64,000 nucleotides of DNA from Cubamyces lactineus (taxonomy: Eukaryota > Basidiomycota > Agaricomycetes > Polyporales > Polyporaceae): assembly GCA_022376465.1 (NCBI GenBank), contig JACDTU010000008.1, positions 744,001 through 808,000 of the forward strand. The letters run 5' to 3'. The position numbers and the translations under genes are program-made. Shown piece by piece: positions 25,001 to 36,408 of the stretch. Positions within the stretch are counted from its first letter, which is position 1. Each line of letters starts with the position of its first letter. A model generated the notes under the pieces. It searched no databases, had not been told where the DNA came from, and saw nothing but the letters and a program-made list of their open reading frames with translations.

Positions 25001-26854
25001 TCAGAACGGGAAGTTGGATTTCTTCTCGTCCTCTTTCACCAGCCCCTGCTTGACCTGTTCCTCATGGCGCTGGTCCAGCAGGGGGAGAATGGCGTCATAC
25101 GCATCGCGCGCCTTATATCTGATTTGTGAAGTTGCGGCGGATTAGCATCTATTCCGCACTGTATTCGTGCAAGAAGGGCACTCACCGAGCTACGTCTTCC
25201 GGCCAGCTTCGCATCGCGCTCGCCATTCGCCCTGGTACTCCTGGCTCGTGCATGAGTTCCTCGAATAGCGTCTGGTACACTCGAATGGTGAACACGATCG
25301 CTCCGGTGCGCGGCAGTCGTCGCAGTGTCTGCCTCTCTGTTCTCAAACGGACCGTCCTGGGAGTGGCTGGAGTTGTCGTCCTTGATGCGGGATACTGCAC
25401 TTTCTGCGTCGAATCGTGTTCATCGCTGGAGCGAGCCGTGGCAGTGCTGTCGACCTGGTCGTTGATGTGCTTCGCACGCTCGAAGTCGTTTGTGTCCTCA
25501 CTCCCATTCATTGTTGCCGCCCACGCGAGCTCATCCGGGTCTATGTCGAGGAGAGATCCTGGTGCTGGCGCAGGGGTGCGCATCTCGGGCTCCTGGACAA
25601 GCTGCACGGCGTAGTTGTTCCTAATCACGGGCTTGTCGAGCGGGAGGCGGCGGAAGTAGCGCTCCATGCTCATTTGGAGCTTGCTTTGGTCTGCAAAGCA
25701 CCGTGAGTTGATTGCCCTATTTACAATGAACCTAACTTGCTTGCTCACATTGCGGGACGTTGCCAGAGGTATGAATTTCCTCCAGCGGCAGGCCCATCTT
25801 ATCCTCCAATCTCCAGGATCCTGAGTAGTCGAGTTAGGCAACGAGATGGTTATATACAAACCAACCCATTCGGCATACCTGCGATCACCACTGCGCCTGC
25901 TTGTAGGTAGTACCGCCCGTCCGTTCCCTCCATCATGATCGTGAAATCCTCTTGTACCCTATTCACGCGATTTGAGTATATCCCTAGCGTCGTAACATGG
26001 CAGGTACTCACAGCATTCGTGCAACCCTCAGCGGTTCGTCTTTCTCCAAGTCGAAGGTCTTCTCAAAGGGCACGATAGTGATGGTCTTGACTCTTCCTTC
26101 GCCATACCACCCATTCTCGTCAGGGTTCTTGGACACTGGATGCCTCGTTACGCAGTAGACGTCGGGATGTCGCCTAGAGAGGCATTCTGCAAACTCGTGT
26201 GCGAGCTCCTCCGCTATACGAATTGCGACGGTCGTCAAACACTGCCCGTTTCGCCGGGTGGTACAACCAGCATACCTGCAGCGTGTCCAGAGTCGACAAT
26301 CCCGGGTTGAGCAGGGTGTACTTTCAACAACCGGTCGCCACGCGTGCGTATCCGGTAATCGCAGACTTTGTAGAATTGCGGGAACTCGCGATCAAGCTCG
26401 ATCCACTCGTCCCAGGGCATGTTCCGGATGCCCATCGTTACACTGTACGTTCTGTAAGTTCTTCGTAATGCCTTGCGTCCAGTTGTACATACTGATAATC
26501 ACCCCATTTAAAGGGGCGATACGGGATGGGCTTCACATTGCTGAAGTGCTCTTTGCTCGGTTCTAGGCGTGGGTAGTCGAATTGCACTGGGGCCCACTCT
26601 AGGGTGCAAGCGCTCGATTAGCTGTCGGTATGTTAGACACGAAGAACGCAAAGCTCACCGCCGGGTGCTCTATCTTTGTCATTGATTCTAGCAGCACGCG
26701 TCTTCTCGGGCAGTTCGGAGGGAGGAGTACCAGCCCTCGTGCGCGCCGATTGGCGCTTAGCCCACGCTCTATAGATTAGAACGCATACGGCGAGAGCACA
26801 CGCGAGGACAACTGCCAAGTCGTTTCGGGATTGGAGAGACGAGAAGACGGCCAT
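25001..26854 (-). CDS. Heme-dependent oxidative N-demethylase-like protein (DUF3445), frame break at one junction
   Basis: Minus-strand exons from the start: 26659-26854, 26493-26598, 26276-26442, 26012-26241, 25879-25958, 25749-25820, 25186-25690, 25001-25118 (about 490 residues). The N-terminus has one membrane anchor (DLAVVLACALAVCVLIYRAW). The DUF3445/HDOD core is clear: KPIPYRPFKWGDYHVTMG, IRNMPWDEWIELD, LVQEDFTIMMEG, YYLQAGAVVIAG, WRLEDKMGL, EIHTSGNVPQY and NNYAVQL. Bacterial members bind heme and demethylate amines, so an ER-anchored oxidative enzyme is inferred. Seven junctions are clean. At 26241/26276 the only plausible intron would be 34 bp (unusually short), and joining it leaves the frame off by one base. 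Either the gene is damaged, the sequence has a 1-bp error, or a non-canonical splice is used. Confidence 0.8.
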
Positions 26855-27867
26855 GGGTGTGCTGAGCTCCTCGATATCGATGAGATGGTGGTATCGGAAT
26901 AAGCAAGACTGAGCAAGCAGCAAGCTTCAGGCCTCAGGTCAGATGGATTGTCGTCTTTCGGTTATTCAAGCTTCAGGTCCCAGGGAATTCGAAGACTCAG
27001 TAAATTACGTAGTGTCGCCAGATAAGCCCCAGTATCGAAGAGGACGCTTGCGCGCGGTTTCCACGACCTGTTCATGTAACGGTTTCTGCCTATATACTGC
27101 ATAGGAAGGAAAGCAGGAGCTCCGTCTATCCGATGCTCGAGTCACTGCAGGTCAGCATCGTCTGGAAGCCGGCGGGAACGTCAGCAGACGAGCCTCGCAC
27201 GAGCGCCACCGAACGAGGAACGATCGCTCGGTCTTGGCGCGTTATCCTCACTTCAGGTCTTATCCGAAGTCGTCTGGAGAGATTAAGTCGTGAATGGGCC
27301 AGCCACATCCGTGCAGGCATACTTGAAAGTTTATGCGATCGGTACATATCTCCTCTGGAAGTCCCGCAAGGCACGCGCGTGGCCTTTTACGTCGTCTAGG
27401 CTAGAGATAGAACTGTGGCACTCTGGCTAGCACCAGGATCGACCGTGCAATAGTGGACCTCGACAAGTCCACGAGAGAGACAGTCTGGTACCGCGGTGAA
27501 GAAATGTCGTGTACAACGCATGTGCGCCTTCGCGGGGTTGCAGCCGCCGATGCGGCTCATATTGCGGGCCCGACTCAGTGACCGTCCAATGATAGTTTAT
27601 TAGTTGCTACATACGCATCGATCCACCAAGCTCAAGATAGGCGGATCGGAGGATGCCATGGTTAAAACTCAGCAACATCGAGGCTCGCTGCGACATTACA
27701 TGCTGCGCGTGTCTTGGAGAGTGCACTACGCCGTGGCCGTGTGGTAACCTGTGCCACTGCACGCGGCACAGATACCATCGAACGAGTAATTGGCTCTCGG
27801 GTCCCCATGTCGGTATCCAGCAAGATAGGTTAGATTCCCGGAGTGCCGCCCATGTCCATGAGCATTC
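26855..27867. other. Intergenic region between the DUF3445 gene and the receptor-like array
   Basis: About 1 kb. It contains the promoter of the DUF3445 gene and the region downstream of receptor-like gene A. Small ORFs at 27126-27400 on both strands are overlapping shadows without family resemblance. Confidence 0.4.
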
Positions 27868-29663
27868 TCACTGGGGATAACCGAAGATCTCGGACAACCG
27901 AGGAGGGTAGGTACTAGGGTCGTCAGGGTCCTACATATGCGTCGTGTTAGTTCAATCACCAGTTGCGCCCCGTACGGTACTCGGACACGACTCACGTAGA
28001 GCTTCATGCTGTACACGGGATATAGCTTCTGAAGCGAGTATGCTTCCTCCATCGCATGCTGGCGCTGCTCAATGGAGGAATGGAACTCAGCTTTGACTTC
28101 CTCGTGCTCTTCGTTTAGAGGTCCGCGTTCCGGTAGCCGATCGTTCGGGGAACACGAGCCAATGCACCACCAGTGGATGGGGACGACTCCTTGTAATGGA
28201 CGGACCGTAGTTGTCGAGGACGCCGGCAGCTTCTTCTTTGGTACATTATCATTGTCGATTGGATCATGCCATGTCCTCTGCGATATTGGGAGAGGGTGCA
28301 ATGGCGGCGAAGTTGATGCTGCAGGAGCCCGTCGTCGTCGCAACACGATGCAGCAAAATGCAGATATTACAATGAATGTAATCGTGCCGCCGACAGCACC
28401 GACGACGACGACGGGGACCAAACTGCGGGACCTGCCCTTGGCACGCGTCGCTGTGTTTGGACTCAACACCGGTGAAGCGTTCGGTAGGTGTTCGTGCGAA
28501 GAAGATATCGACAGTAGAGTCGACGACGATGAAGGATCAAGCGTGCCGGGCCCGTGTTGTGCCGATGGGGGCTCGGGAGAACACTGGCCCCCCCTGGTCC
28601 GAGTCGGCGCAACAAGCGGAAGGGAGGTAGAGTGCGTGGACCCCGTCTGGGCTGCGCTGTTGGGTGGAATGGGCTGACTTGAGGCACTAGATCGCGGAGC
28701 ATGGCTCAACACAGAGGCCTGTGCTGAGCTACCGACTGAATCTGACATGCTGCTCCTTGACGTACTGTTACGCGTAGTGATTTGCGTGTGAATGGTACTC
28801 GAGCCTCCTGATGGCGACAAACTGGGGGCTACATTGTGTCAGTAAATCAGAACTGCCCGCCTAGAGATGACGATGCAAGCAGACACACGCTGTTCACTCT
28901 CCGCCTGCGCTTTTGCTGCTTGAGCATCGAAGGTATCGTCCCCCTGCCTGCGATCAGCAGAGATCTCATAGACTCCGCATCAAAGCGACGTACTATCAAT
29001 GGTATCCTCGCCCAAGCCGGGACTTCAATCCTGTCTAGCGCTCTAGTTCACAGGCGCATGAGTCCTCAGTCTTGTGCGTGCGATACGCATAGCCCGATTT
29101 TGTCGGCTACTACTCACGAAATGTTATATTGTTCGGCGCACAACCCGTGATTGAAATACACGCTGAAGCTATGAAGAGGTTGTCAGATCGCCGTTCAGGG
29201 TATAGGGCTTGAAGGAGACCCGCACCTATAAGGACTTTGCGCATTACACAGCAGGCATGCAGCCCATAAGGAGTAAGCCACTGTGTTACAATAACATGGA
29301 CTGTTGTTCGGGTCTACCAGGTTCAGCGCTGTTCAGAGGATGGGGGAAGTATGAATATCACACGCTCGAACTTACAGTCTGCCATGTTAGCATCAATATC
29401 GGCACAAGAACGCAAGAGAGTCGTAATGACTTGACATGGCGATAATCCTTGTATGCTATACGCCTACATTCGGTAGTAAGCATCATCGGACACGATGGAA
29501 ACTTGAGGTTAGAACGCACCCATGAGAACGACGATAGAGTGCATGCATTGCCAGGGAGTTGTATGATCACTCCAATGACATCAGGTAGCGTCCAAGCGGA
29601 ACCGATGAGAATGAGAAGACATATCCTCGCTAACCTCACGACAGGCTGACGCGGTAATGTCAT
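27868..29663 (-). CDS. Eight-cysteine receptor-like membrane protein, paralogue A
   Basis: Minus-strand exons: 29520-29663, 29376-29463, 29226-29313, 29118-29168, 28994-29030, 28889-28943, 27996-28828, 27868-27930 (452 residues, all phases closed). A signal peptide (MTLPRQPVVRLARICLLILIG) leads into the cysteine domain: C before SFSW at the exon 1 end, SPCQV, then CYCNTVAYSLWAAC and LLC in exon 3, and one Cys in exon 4. A Ser/Thr/Pro stalk (about 155-288) is followed by one membrane span (LVPVVVVGAVGGTITFIVI..., about 290-315), RRRR, and a cytoplasmic tail. The last exon encodes DPDDPSTYPPRLSEI and stops soon after. Beyond the stop, another frame still reads GTPGI, resembling the SAPEI/GAPEI endings of relatives, so the tail is probably truncated. 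Topology predicts a type I plasma-membrane or wall-facing protein. Function is unknown. Confidence 0.8.
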
Positions 29664-30573
29664 CACCACGGCGAAGTATTATGATAATGGGGACCCAGGG
29701 GTTTGTGAAGCAGAGGTAGAAAAGTGGGATTTCGACTCTGAGACCGAGCGGTTTGCTCATCCTGGCTTTATATCACTCAAGCGATGCGAGACAGTGAACC
29801 TCGTGGCCTGACGGGTGAGAATATGAGTGAAGATGAACGTTGAATTGAGACCGTGCACCCCTTACCCACAGACCTCTGCGAATATCACTTCCATCACTGT
29901 TGCAGTGGAGTAGCACCCAGCACGCTGACGGTAATAGTGCCGAACGGAGCGGAGCACGCCAGGTAGACGAAGTTCTTCGGGAGATGCATACGAAGATAAG
30001 TGTGCGGTACGTGATCTTCCTATTCGCTGGTGCACTTTCGTGATCGTACTGAGAAATGCGGCAGAGGCCGGAGCTTAGGTGTGTACATCGACCTCGGCAT
30101 GTCCGAGCACACATGTCAGACATTTCCACGACCGTGAACGCAACACTTGATGGAATAGCGTCCTGAATGTAGTTGATAGACGGCAGGGCTCCCGGGCGCA
30201 TGATGCAGACAGGTTCTAACTCCGAGTTCTGAGCCCTGGTGGTTCCCTTGATCAAGGCCCGTCCTAGGTTGAAACGGTGTAGAATAGTTACCAGCAGGAT
30301 CCCAGTGAGCAAGAAGCCAAGGCGGTTGACAGGACCTGGGCGAATCCTGGATACTGCAAGTTCGTTGTTGGTGTGTGATGGTATAAGAGAAGTAAGTAGC
30401 GAGTGCTTTATCCCACGCCTGGCGCTAATCCTTGCCCGTGTGGTGAACTCCGCAGAGGTGTTTCGTAGCGATTGTGGGTATGTATACACTGACGGACAAA
30501 CGGACGGCTCGGATGACTCGATGTGCACCCCGCCAGACGCAAGTATAGGCAGTTTTGTACCAGCGCCCAAATA
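29664..30573. other. Intergenic region between paralogues A and B
   Basis: About 900 bp. It holds the promoter of A and the terminator of B. A 265-codon minus ORF (29773-30570) spans it, but its composition is not protein-like and it has no family match; it is treated as chance. Confidence 0.4.
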
Positions 30574-32291
30574 TCAGTATACTTTGTATCCCTCCGAGTC
30601 TCGCGAGTCAGAGACCTGAGCTCGAGAGTCACGCCATTCCCCGGGCGCGCTGACAGCCCGCTCACCACCAAGGATCTCGGACAGCGATGGGGGGAAGGTG
30701 GTCGGGTCATCAGGATCCTGCACCAAATACATCATATCAGTGATAGATGCATCATAGCCCACTTTCAAAACACTCACGTAGAGCCTGACCGTATAATACG
30801 ACGGAACGGTCTTCGATAGCGTACTCTGTTCCGTAGACATAGGCGTATGAGACTGAGCGCTGACCGATCCATCGATTTCGCTCTCGGAATACTGGCTGTT
30901 GTCCGTACGGAGCTTGCGCGCAGATGAATCGTCCGTGAGAGCCGCTGCACTACGGCGACGGTGACGGCAGCGGCGAAGAAGGTGGAAAACGATACCAGCG
31001 AGAATGCAGATTCCAGCGCCCGCTCCCACGGCCGCACCGATGATAGCGCCCATAGAGGTCCTAGCTCGACCCATGTTCAGACTCGGGGAAACGGTGACTG
31101 TAGAACCCGGGCCCGAAGACCAAGAGGGCTCGGTTTGCGACTCAGGGACGGAGGGCGAGGTTGTGGCGGCAGCGGAAGTAGTTTGTTTTGAAGGAGTATT
31201 ATTGTTATCTGGCAGTATTGTGCTAGGAGACCGAGAAGTGGGAGAGACGTCGGAGGTGGAGTCGGCGATTTGAGAGGTTGTGTCTGGAGGAGACGAGCTT
31301 TGATGGTCCTGCGAAGTTGTTCCGGAACTCTGTAACGGTGAAGAGGAGCCCCGGGAAGACACTAGGCTTGAGACGAATAATGAAGTCGACATTATCTGAG
31401 ATGTAACGGGCGGTGGGACTTGTAGCACGTCAAAAGGTATCAGCATGTATAATCTAGCAAACAGTTGAACTGGCTGATGCCGCACACCTATTGATTTGCC
31501 ATTGACTACTTGACGCGCGGCTTGCAGATCGAAAATGGCTGACAGGTTGTTTGGCTTACATTCGTCCGTCAAATCGGGGAGATACTCCAAGTGGGTACCA
31601 GTCACGCTCACCAAGGGGTTGAACTCAAATGCCCAGGCAGGAACTACGATGTTGGCTGGAACTTCGCCATTATAGCTATAGGGATGTAACGCATGATGAA
31701 TGATATAAGGTCACTCGCTACTGAGCCTGTTTACTCACGACCCATAGCTAATCCCCGAGCACTGCCCATCGCTCAAATAATCAGCGAAGCTGTGAGCAGA
31801 TAGCGCCGAGTGAGATGAATGTTGGAAGCGTGTGCTGGAGGCGTGACGTACGTGTCGTAGCCTTCTCCATGACAATATTCGCATGCTGACCAGAGCGAGT
31901 AGACGACAGAGTTGCAGTAGCAAGGCGCGTTGTCTCCTGCTAGGCCGAATCGCAATTCGCATCCCGCTCTCCTCGTCGAGACAAAGACGATGGACACGAA
32001 CCTGTTCCAGAGGGCCCACCACAGGGCTGCAAGAGGTCGAGTCCAACTTCGCAGGGTGATTGTCCTGCAGAATTGTCCATCTGGGTATGACCGTGCCAGG
32101 ATGAGCACAAGCGACAACGAAGCGATTCTGAGACGCACCCAAGACCAGCTGGCGCCAACGCAGGCGTTGTCCTGTGGCCAGCTCACCGCACCCACGCGTA
32201 TATTGCGCACAATGAAGCCCGACCAGAAGAAGACGCGGACTAGCGAAGTCGATTTCCCCAGGAGCCTCGCGGTTTCTGGGCATCTACTCAT
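30574..32291 (-). CDS. Eight-cysteine receptor-like membrane protein, paralogue B
   Basis: Minus-strand exons: 32139-32291, 32002-32080, 31852-31939, 31739-31789, 31612-31675, 31488-31554, 30778-31418, 30574-30717 (428 residues). It has the same phases as A. The signal-anchor-like start runs into C-VGASWSW, GQSPCEV, CYCNSVVYSLWSACEYC and GQC, giving eight ectodomain cysteines. The stalk is rich in Ser/Thr/Pro (about 168-288). The membrane span is GAIIGAAVGAGAGICILAGIVF (about 291-313), followed by LLRRCRHRRR. The tail ends SYYTVRLY and, after a 60-bp intron, DPDDPTTFPPSLSEILGGER. That intron is a multiple of three without a stop, so retention would insert 20 residues. It pairs most closely with paralogue C (shared 64- and 67-nt exons and the FPPSLSEILG tail). 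Confidence 0.82.
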
Positions 32292-32981
32292 GAAAGCCTC
32301 AGTTGCACACCACCAGGAACGGAGGGGGGTCCAAGGGCAGCAGACTCGGACTGCGCCGTGCCCATTTTACCGTTATAACGGCTGCCTCAACATCTGATGG
32401 TGAACTGACCGATGCGAACAAAGATGGCTGCCAGGATCCGGACGTGCTGGGTTGAGTAACGTTCGACATCTGTTCGCAAACATATGCATGTTCGTACCTT
32501 CTCTCGTCTAATATCGACATATCCACCCGAAAAACGGATGAGGTCGAACGACTTTGGTGTTCTGAAAGCTGCAGACAACAAATGTTGACCAAGGCCAACC
32601 TTGCGTGGAAGGTTGCGCCAGTGAACGGAAAGCTCCGGACCTAGCAGTGGCAATGGCACTTCTATGACCGAATCTGGACGACAGCTCATCAGTGGGACCG
32701 CCACCTCCTCGATGAGATGCTACAGGGCGTAGACGTACCAGAAGGTCCACGAACATGCTGATCAGCTATGCGGTTCGAGTCAGCTCAGGCTCATATCGCT
32801 CTGCTTCTGGTCACCGTTGTGCAAGCAGCCACCTCCAACAGGTCCGAAGCGAACTCCACGGCAAACGATTTCGAAAGCGCTGCTGCGATATTCGTAAATT
32901 CAACAGTTCAATTCTACCACAGACGTCTGAAACGAGAGCACTCTTCAACCACTCGACGCGACGACCCTTCTCATGGAAAGC
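32292..32981. other. Intergenic region between paralogues B and C
   Basis: About 700 bp. It carries CATCTGTTCGCA at 32467-32478, about 180 bp upstream of B; the same 12-mer lies upstream of C at 34854-34865. A plus-strand ORF from 32768 begins with a signal-like stretch but runs antisense into the last exon of C and is not accepted as a gene. Confidence 0.45.
32467..32478 (-). promoter_or_regulatory. Shared upstream motif of paralogue B
   Basis: CATCTGTTCGCA on the plus strand (TGCGAACAGATG in gene sense), about 180 bp before the ATG of B. It is identical to the site upstream of C and shares the TGCGAACA core with sites upstream of E and F. Regulatory role is inferred from recurrence. Confidence 0.4.
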
Positions 32982-34644
32982 CTAGTACACCTCCGGGGCT
33001 TCAGGCAGATGCCCGCGCTGGTCCGCCCGATGCATCGGGTCCAGCACAGGCCTCTCGTCACCCAAGATCTCAGAAAGCGACGGAGGGAACGTCGTCGGGT
33101 CGTCAGGATTCTACCTTTGCGTCAATGCCGTCTGAACTAGAGTCGACGTTCATGGCACTCACATAAAGCTTCGGTCGGATCCCCGGTGGCGAGACTGCTT
33201 GCTTCATCGTTGGGGCATCCTCGACCGACTCGTCGAGATCGGTCTCCGTATTCCGGAGAGCGCCTTTCCGCGGCTCGTCCCCCGAAGAGAAGTCGGCAAG
33301 CGCGGGGACGATGCGACGTCGGCGCCGTCGCCGAAGGAAGACGAGGGCGAAGGCGAAGGCCCCGACGACAGCCGCGCCTATCACCCCTACGGTCGCCCCG
33401 ATGACAGTAGCCTTGGACGTCTTCCGCGCGCTACTCGAGTCCACGGCACCAGAGGTGGAATCCGGGCCCCAGGACGTGCCAGTCCGAGGCCATGCGTTCG
33501 TTTGGGTGTTGTTCGCCGACGTCGCTGGCGAGCCGTTCGACGCCGCAGTAGGAGAGCCCGAGGACGCAGATTGCATGCCGGTGGTGAAGCTCACTGAGAG
33601 ACTGACTCCCGTCGGTGGGAGATCGATGGTAGTTCCAAGCTGCGTAGACGAGGACCATATCCAGTGAGTGGACGTCGAAGCGGTGTCCGAGCTCGAGGAA
33701 GAGCTCGAAGTGGTAGTAGTCGCCGCAGGTGTCGTCGTAGGGCCTTTGTCGCGAGACGCTCAGGTGAGCTGGGGCCATACAGGAGACAAGGGCGACAAGG
33801 TCGCACAATCCGTCATACTCACATTGAGACTGGCTGCATCCCTGTTGCTTTGTCAACTGCACGTCGAAGGTAGCAGACTGATTCGTTTCCTTGTAGTATG
33901 TCCGTCAGACTAGGTTGTTCGTGGAGCACCGGGCAAGTGTCACGGTGATCGGCTTACCGGCGGCTGGAAGAGGTACGCCCAGTGAGGCACGACAGTGCCG
34001 TCAGGGATCGGGAGCTTGTAGCTGCGAACCGTATACATCAGCTCGCTCTCAGATCACGCGGCATTGCTGGGCACTCACAATCCAATGTCGACTTCGCCGG
34101 AGCAAGGCAAAAGACCCAAGTACTGCTGGAAGCTGCGTAATACATGGGGACAAAGTCAGAGGAGCGACCGCGACGTAGATCGACCATGGCACGCACGGAG
34201 ACCAGGTTGCTTGATGGCAGGCTTCACATGCTGCCCACATCGAATAAGTGACCGTGTTACAGTAGCAAGAGGAGTTGGTCACTGTCGAGACACGCTACAC
34301 GTCACTTCTCATCACAGAGAGGGAGACGCTTAGAACGAGGGAAGCGAGCTGACCTGCCTGAGCGGGTAAGCCACACAACGATATGAGGGCGAGCCCGACA
34401 TCGCACGGCGACTGCCCTGTGCTGCTGTACATCTGCAAAAAGCCACGTCAATCGAGAGGGCGTAGAACAAGGAACAAGAATGGCGTGGACGCACCCAAGC
34501 CCAGCTGTTGTCGGCACAGGACAAGTTTCCCGGGAATTGCGCCGGGGTTGCGCACATGCTACGCGCGCTGAAGCATGACAACACGACAACGACAGTGAGC
34601 GATGTCTTCATCGGCCCTCCCGCGCACGGATACGATCGAGCCAT
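32982..34644 (-). CDS. Eight-cysteine receptor-like membrane protein, paralogue C
   Basis: Minus-strand exons: 34495-34644, 34354-34432, 34197-34281, 34079-34132, 33958-34021, 33823-33889, 33163-33758, 32982-33110 (407 residues). An N-terminal signal (MKTSLTVVVVLSCFSARSM, after a 12-residue leader) precedes C-ADNSWAW, GQSPCDV, CYCNTVTYSMWAACEAC and LPC. The stalk is Thr/Ser-rich. The membrane span is ATVIGATVGVIGAAVVGAFA (about 283-305), followed by eight Arg. The tail ends in PKLY and then the separate exon NPDDPTTFPPSLSEILGDER, finishing PEAPEVY. The first Asp of the motif is Asn here, the only such change among the five copies that have it. An alternative start at Met 13 is possible and would leave a cleaner signal peptide. 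Confidence 0.82.
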
Positions 34645-36408
34645 GAGGTCTTGAGAGCTGCAGGTGTGTCCGTGTGTCCGGATACAAGCCCGAGGGGAGG
34701 GAGGTCAAGTCTGTGTTCGTCACCTCTGCGCGACCTCCTCCCGCATACTCACGACACTGCTTATAACGCACGCTTTGCGTTCTGTCAGGCAATGACAGAC
34801 ACAATCAAAGGAAGCCCTAACAGTGGAGGTGGCCATGCGGTCAACACTTTGTGCATCTGTTCGCAGGCGGAGATGCGTATATCAAATCCCCCCTCTATCA
34901 GACGTATTGTGGGAGATGCGGTGTGCGCATGCAGCTGTACGCAGTCCACGCACGCCTTCGTCCTGTCGCTGGCAGGACATCCATGTCTGATGGTGCGCAG
35001 TTGAATTTGACGGCTGCGGGGCCGGACGCCATCCATCGCATTTTTTGTGTTCACGGCGTTCTGCAGTGGCTGCGGTGCCCGGTTATGAGCATCGTTGACG
35101 TGCGCGAGGTCTGCGCGGCGGCACCTCACATGAACGACCTAGAAGCTTTGCAACATCAGCATATCGATATAGCACGAAGAGATCTTGTTTGAGGTACGTC
35201 ACCTGAGTCTGTATCGTGTTCAATCTTCGGAACATTGGTAGCACGAAGTTAACCTTGGATCTGCGAGCCTTGCTGTACTCACGAGTATTAGTGTCGCGAA
35301 TTCCGAAGGAATTTGCGAACGATAGTCTGAGGTGCCGTTGAATGATATCAAGAAGAAAGATCTACAACGGCCCGCATATATGCACCCCTTTCATAGTCTC
35401 TTTGAGGACATTTACTCGTCTATGCCCGTTAGACTGTACAGTGGTAGTGCAAATAGCAAGCGTGATCATGAGGTGGGCGCGAGAACGTCCGTCATACCTG
35501 CTCAGTGCTCACTTAGACGCCCTCGTGGCTCGCGCCCTCCAGATCTGAGATCGGCACGAATGCTCTCTTGCCTCCAACCATGACCATGCCTCCTCCCCTC
35601 TCATGGGGAGAGAGAGTAGAAATAATCGTCGCACATCATGCGCCGCACCCGGGTGCACTCGCCCACAGAACCACCCGTCGACACCGATTCAGATGCCGGT
35701 ATATGTGGCACGTCTCGTTGCTACGTCGACGACGACCGTGGCGCGACGTACGCGTACGTCCGGATCCCAGTCCATGAATGAAAGGTAGCGTCCTGCCCGG
35801 CGCTCCAAGCTCCGGGGAAGTCCTGTATTCCGCTTCAGTCCTGCGCGAGGCTGCTTCATTCCGCCGTGACGCACTGACGCCGCACACGAGAAGGCTCGCG
35901 CGCACGGGTGCGATTGGCCATTCCGGACGCGCCGCGGCGGAGGCGAATCCAGGGGGCTTCGACATCTGTCCGTCGCGCCGGCGCGTTCACGCTCAGGCTC
36001 TGTCGACGTCCGGCGTCGTGAGGTTCGCGCGGGGGGCTCGACGTCGACTCGGTCGCGTCGAGATGCCCCGCGCGGAGGCCGCCTTCTCGCCTTCTAATGC
36101 CACGATGGGCGGTGTATGTCCGGCCGGGATCGAATATCACAATATTGAATGTCGAGGGGAAGGATAAGGTGAGCACATCAAGGGCGCGGCGGGATCCCGC
36201 GATCGCTTGTTTCTAGTTTGGAATCTTTGAAACGCACCGCTTACATGCAATATCACTCTTAGATGTGGCCCTCCCGCATCGCGTGCGGGGCGCCGGGGGC
36301 GAGCGAAAAGTGGTTATATACGCCGATCCTCTGCGAGCACGCACGCCGTGATCGTCGCGCCCGTTTCTGTCTCGCGAGTGCTTGCTTGCGCCGGCCGTCT
36401 GTGTGGCG
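34645..36408. other. Intergenic region between paralogue C and the P450 gene (divergent promoters)
   Basis: About 1.8 kb between divergently transcribed genes. CATCTGTTCGCA lies at 34854-34865, about 210 bp upstream of C. The GC-rich part (35600-36200) contains overlapping ORFs up to about 130 codons with no family resemblance. A TATA-like TTATATAC at 36313 precedes the P450 start by about 95 bp. Confidence 0.45.
34854..34865 (-). promoter_or_regulatory. Shared upstream motif of paralogue C
   Basis: CATCTGTTCGCA on the plus strand, identical to 32467-32478 upstream of paralogue B, at a similar distance from the ATG (about 210 bp). Role inferred from recurrence. Confidence 0.4.

Noticed and set aside
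29773..30570. 265-codon minus-strand ORF between paralogues A and B
   Set aside because: It lacks any of the family's motifs, has scattered Cys/Arg/His typical of random frames, and no suitable neighbours for splicing.
32768..33166. Plus-strand ORF beginning with a signal-like stretch (MRFESAQAHIALLLVTVVQA)
   Set aside because: It runs antisense through the last exon of paralogue C, which is strongly supported by family conservation. No independent splice or family evidence.
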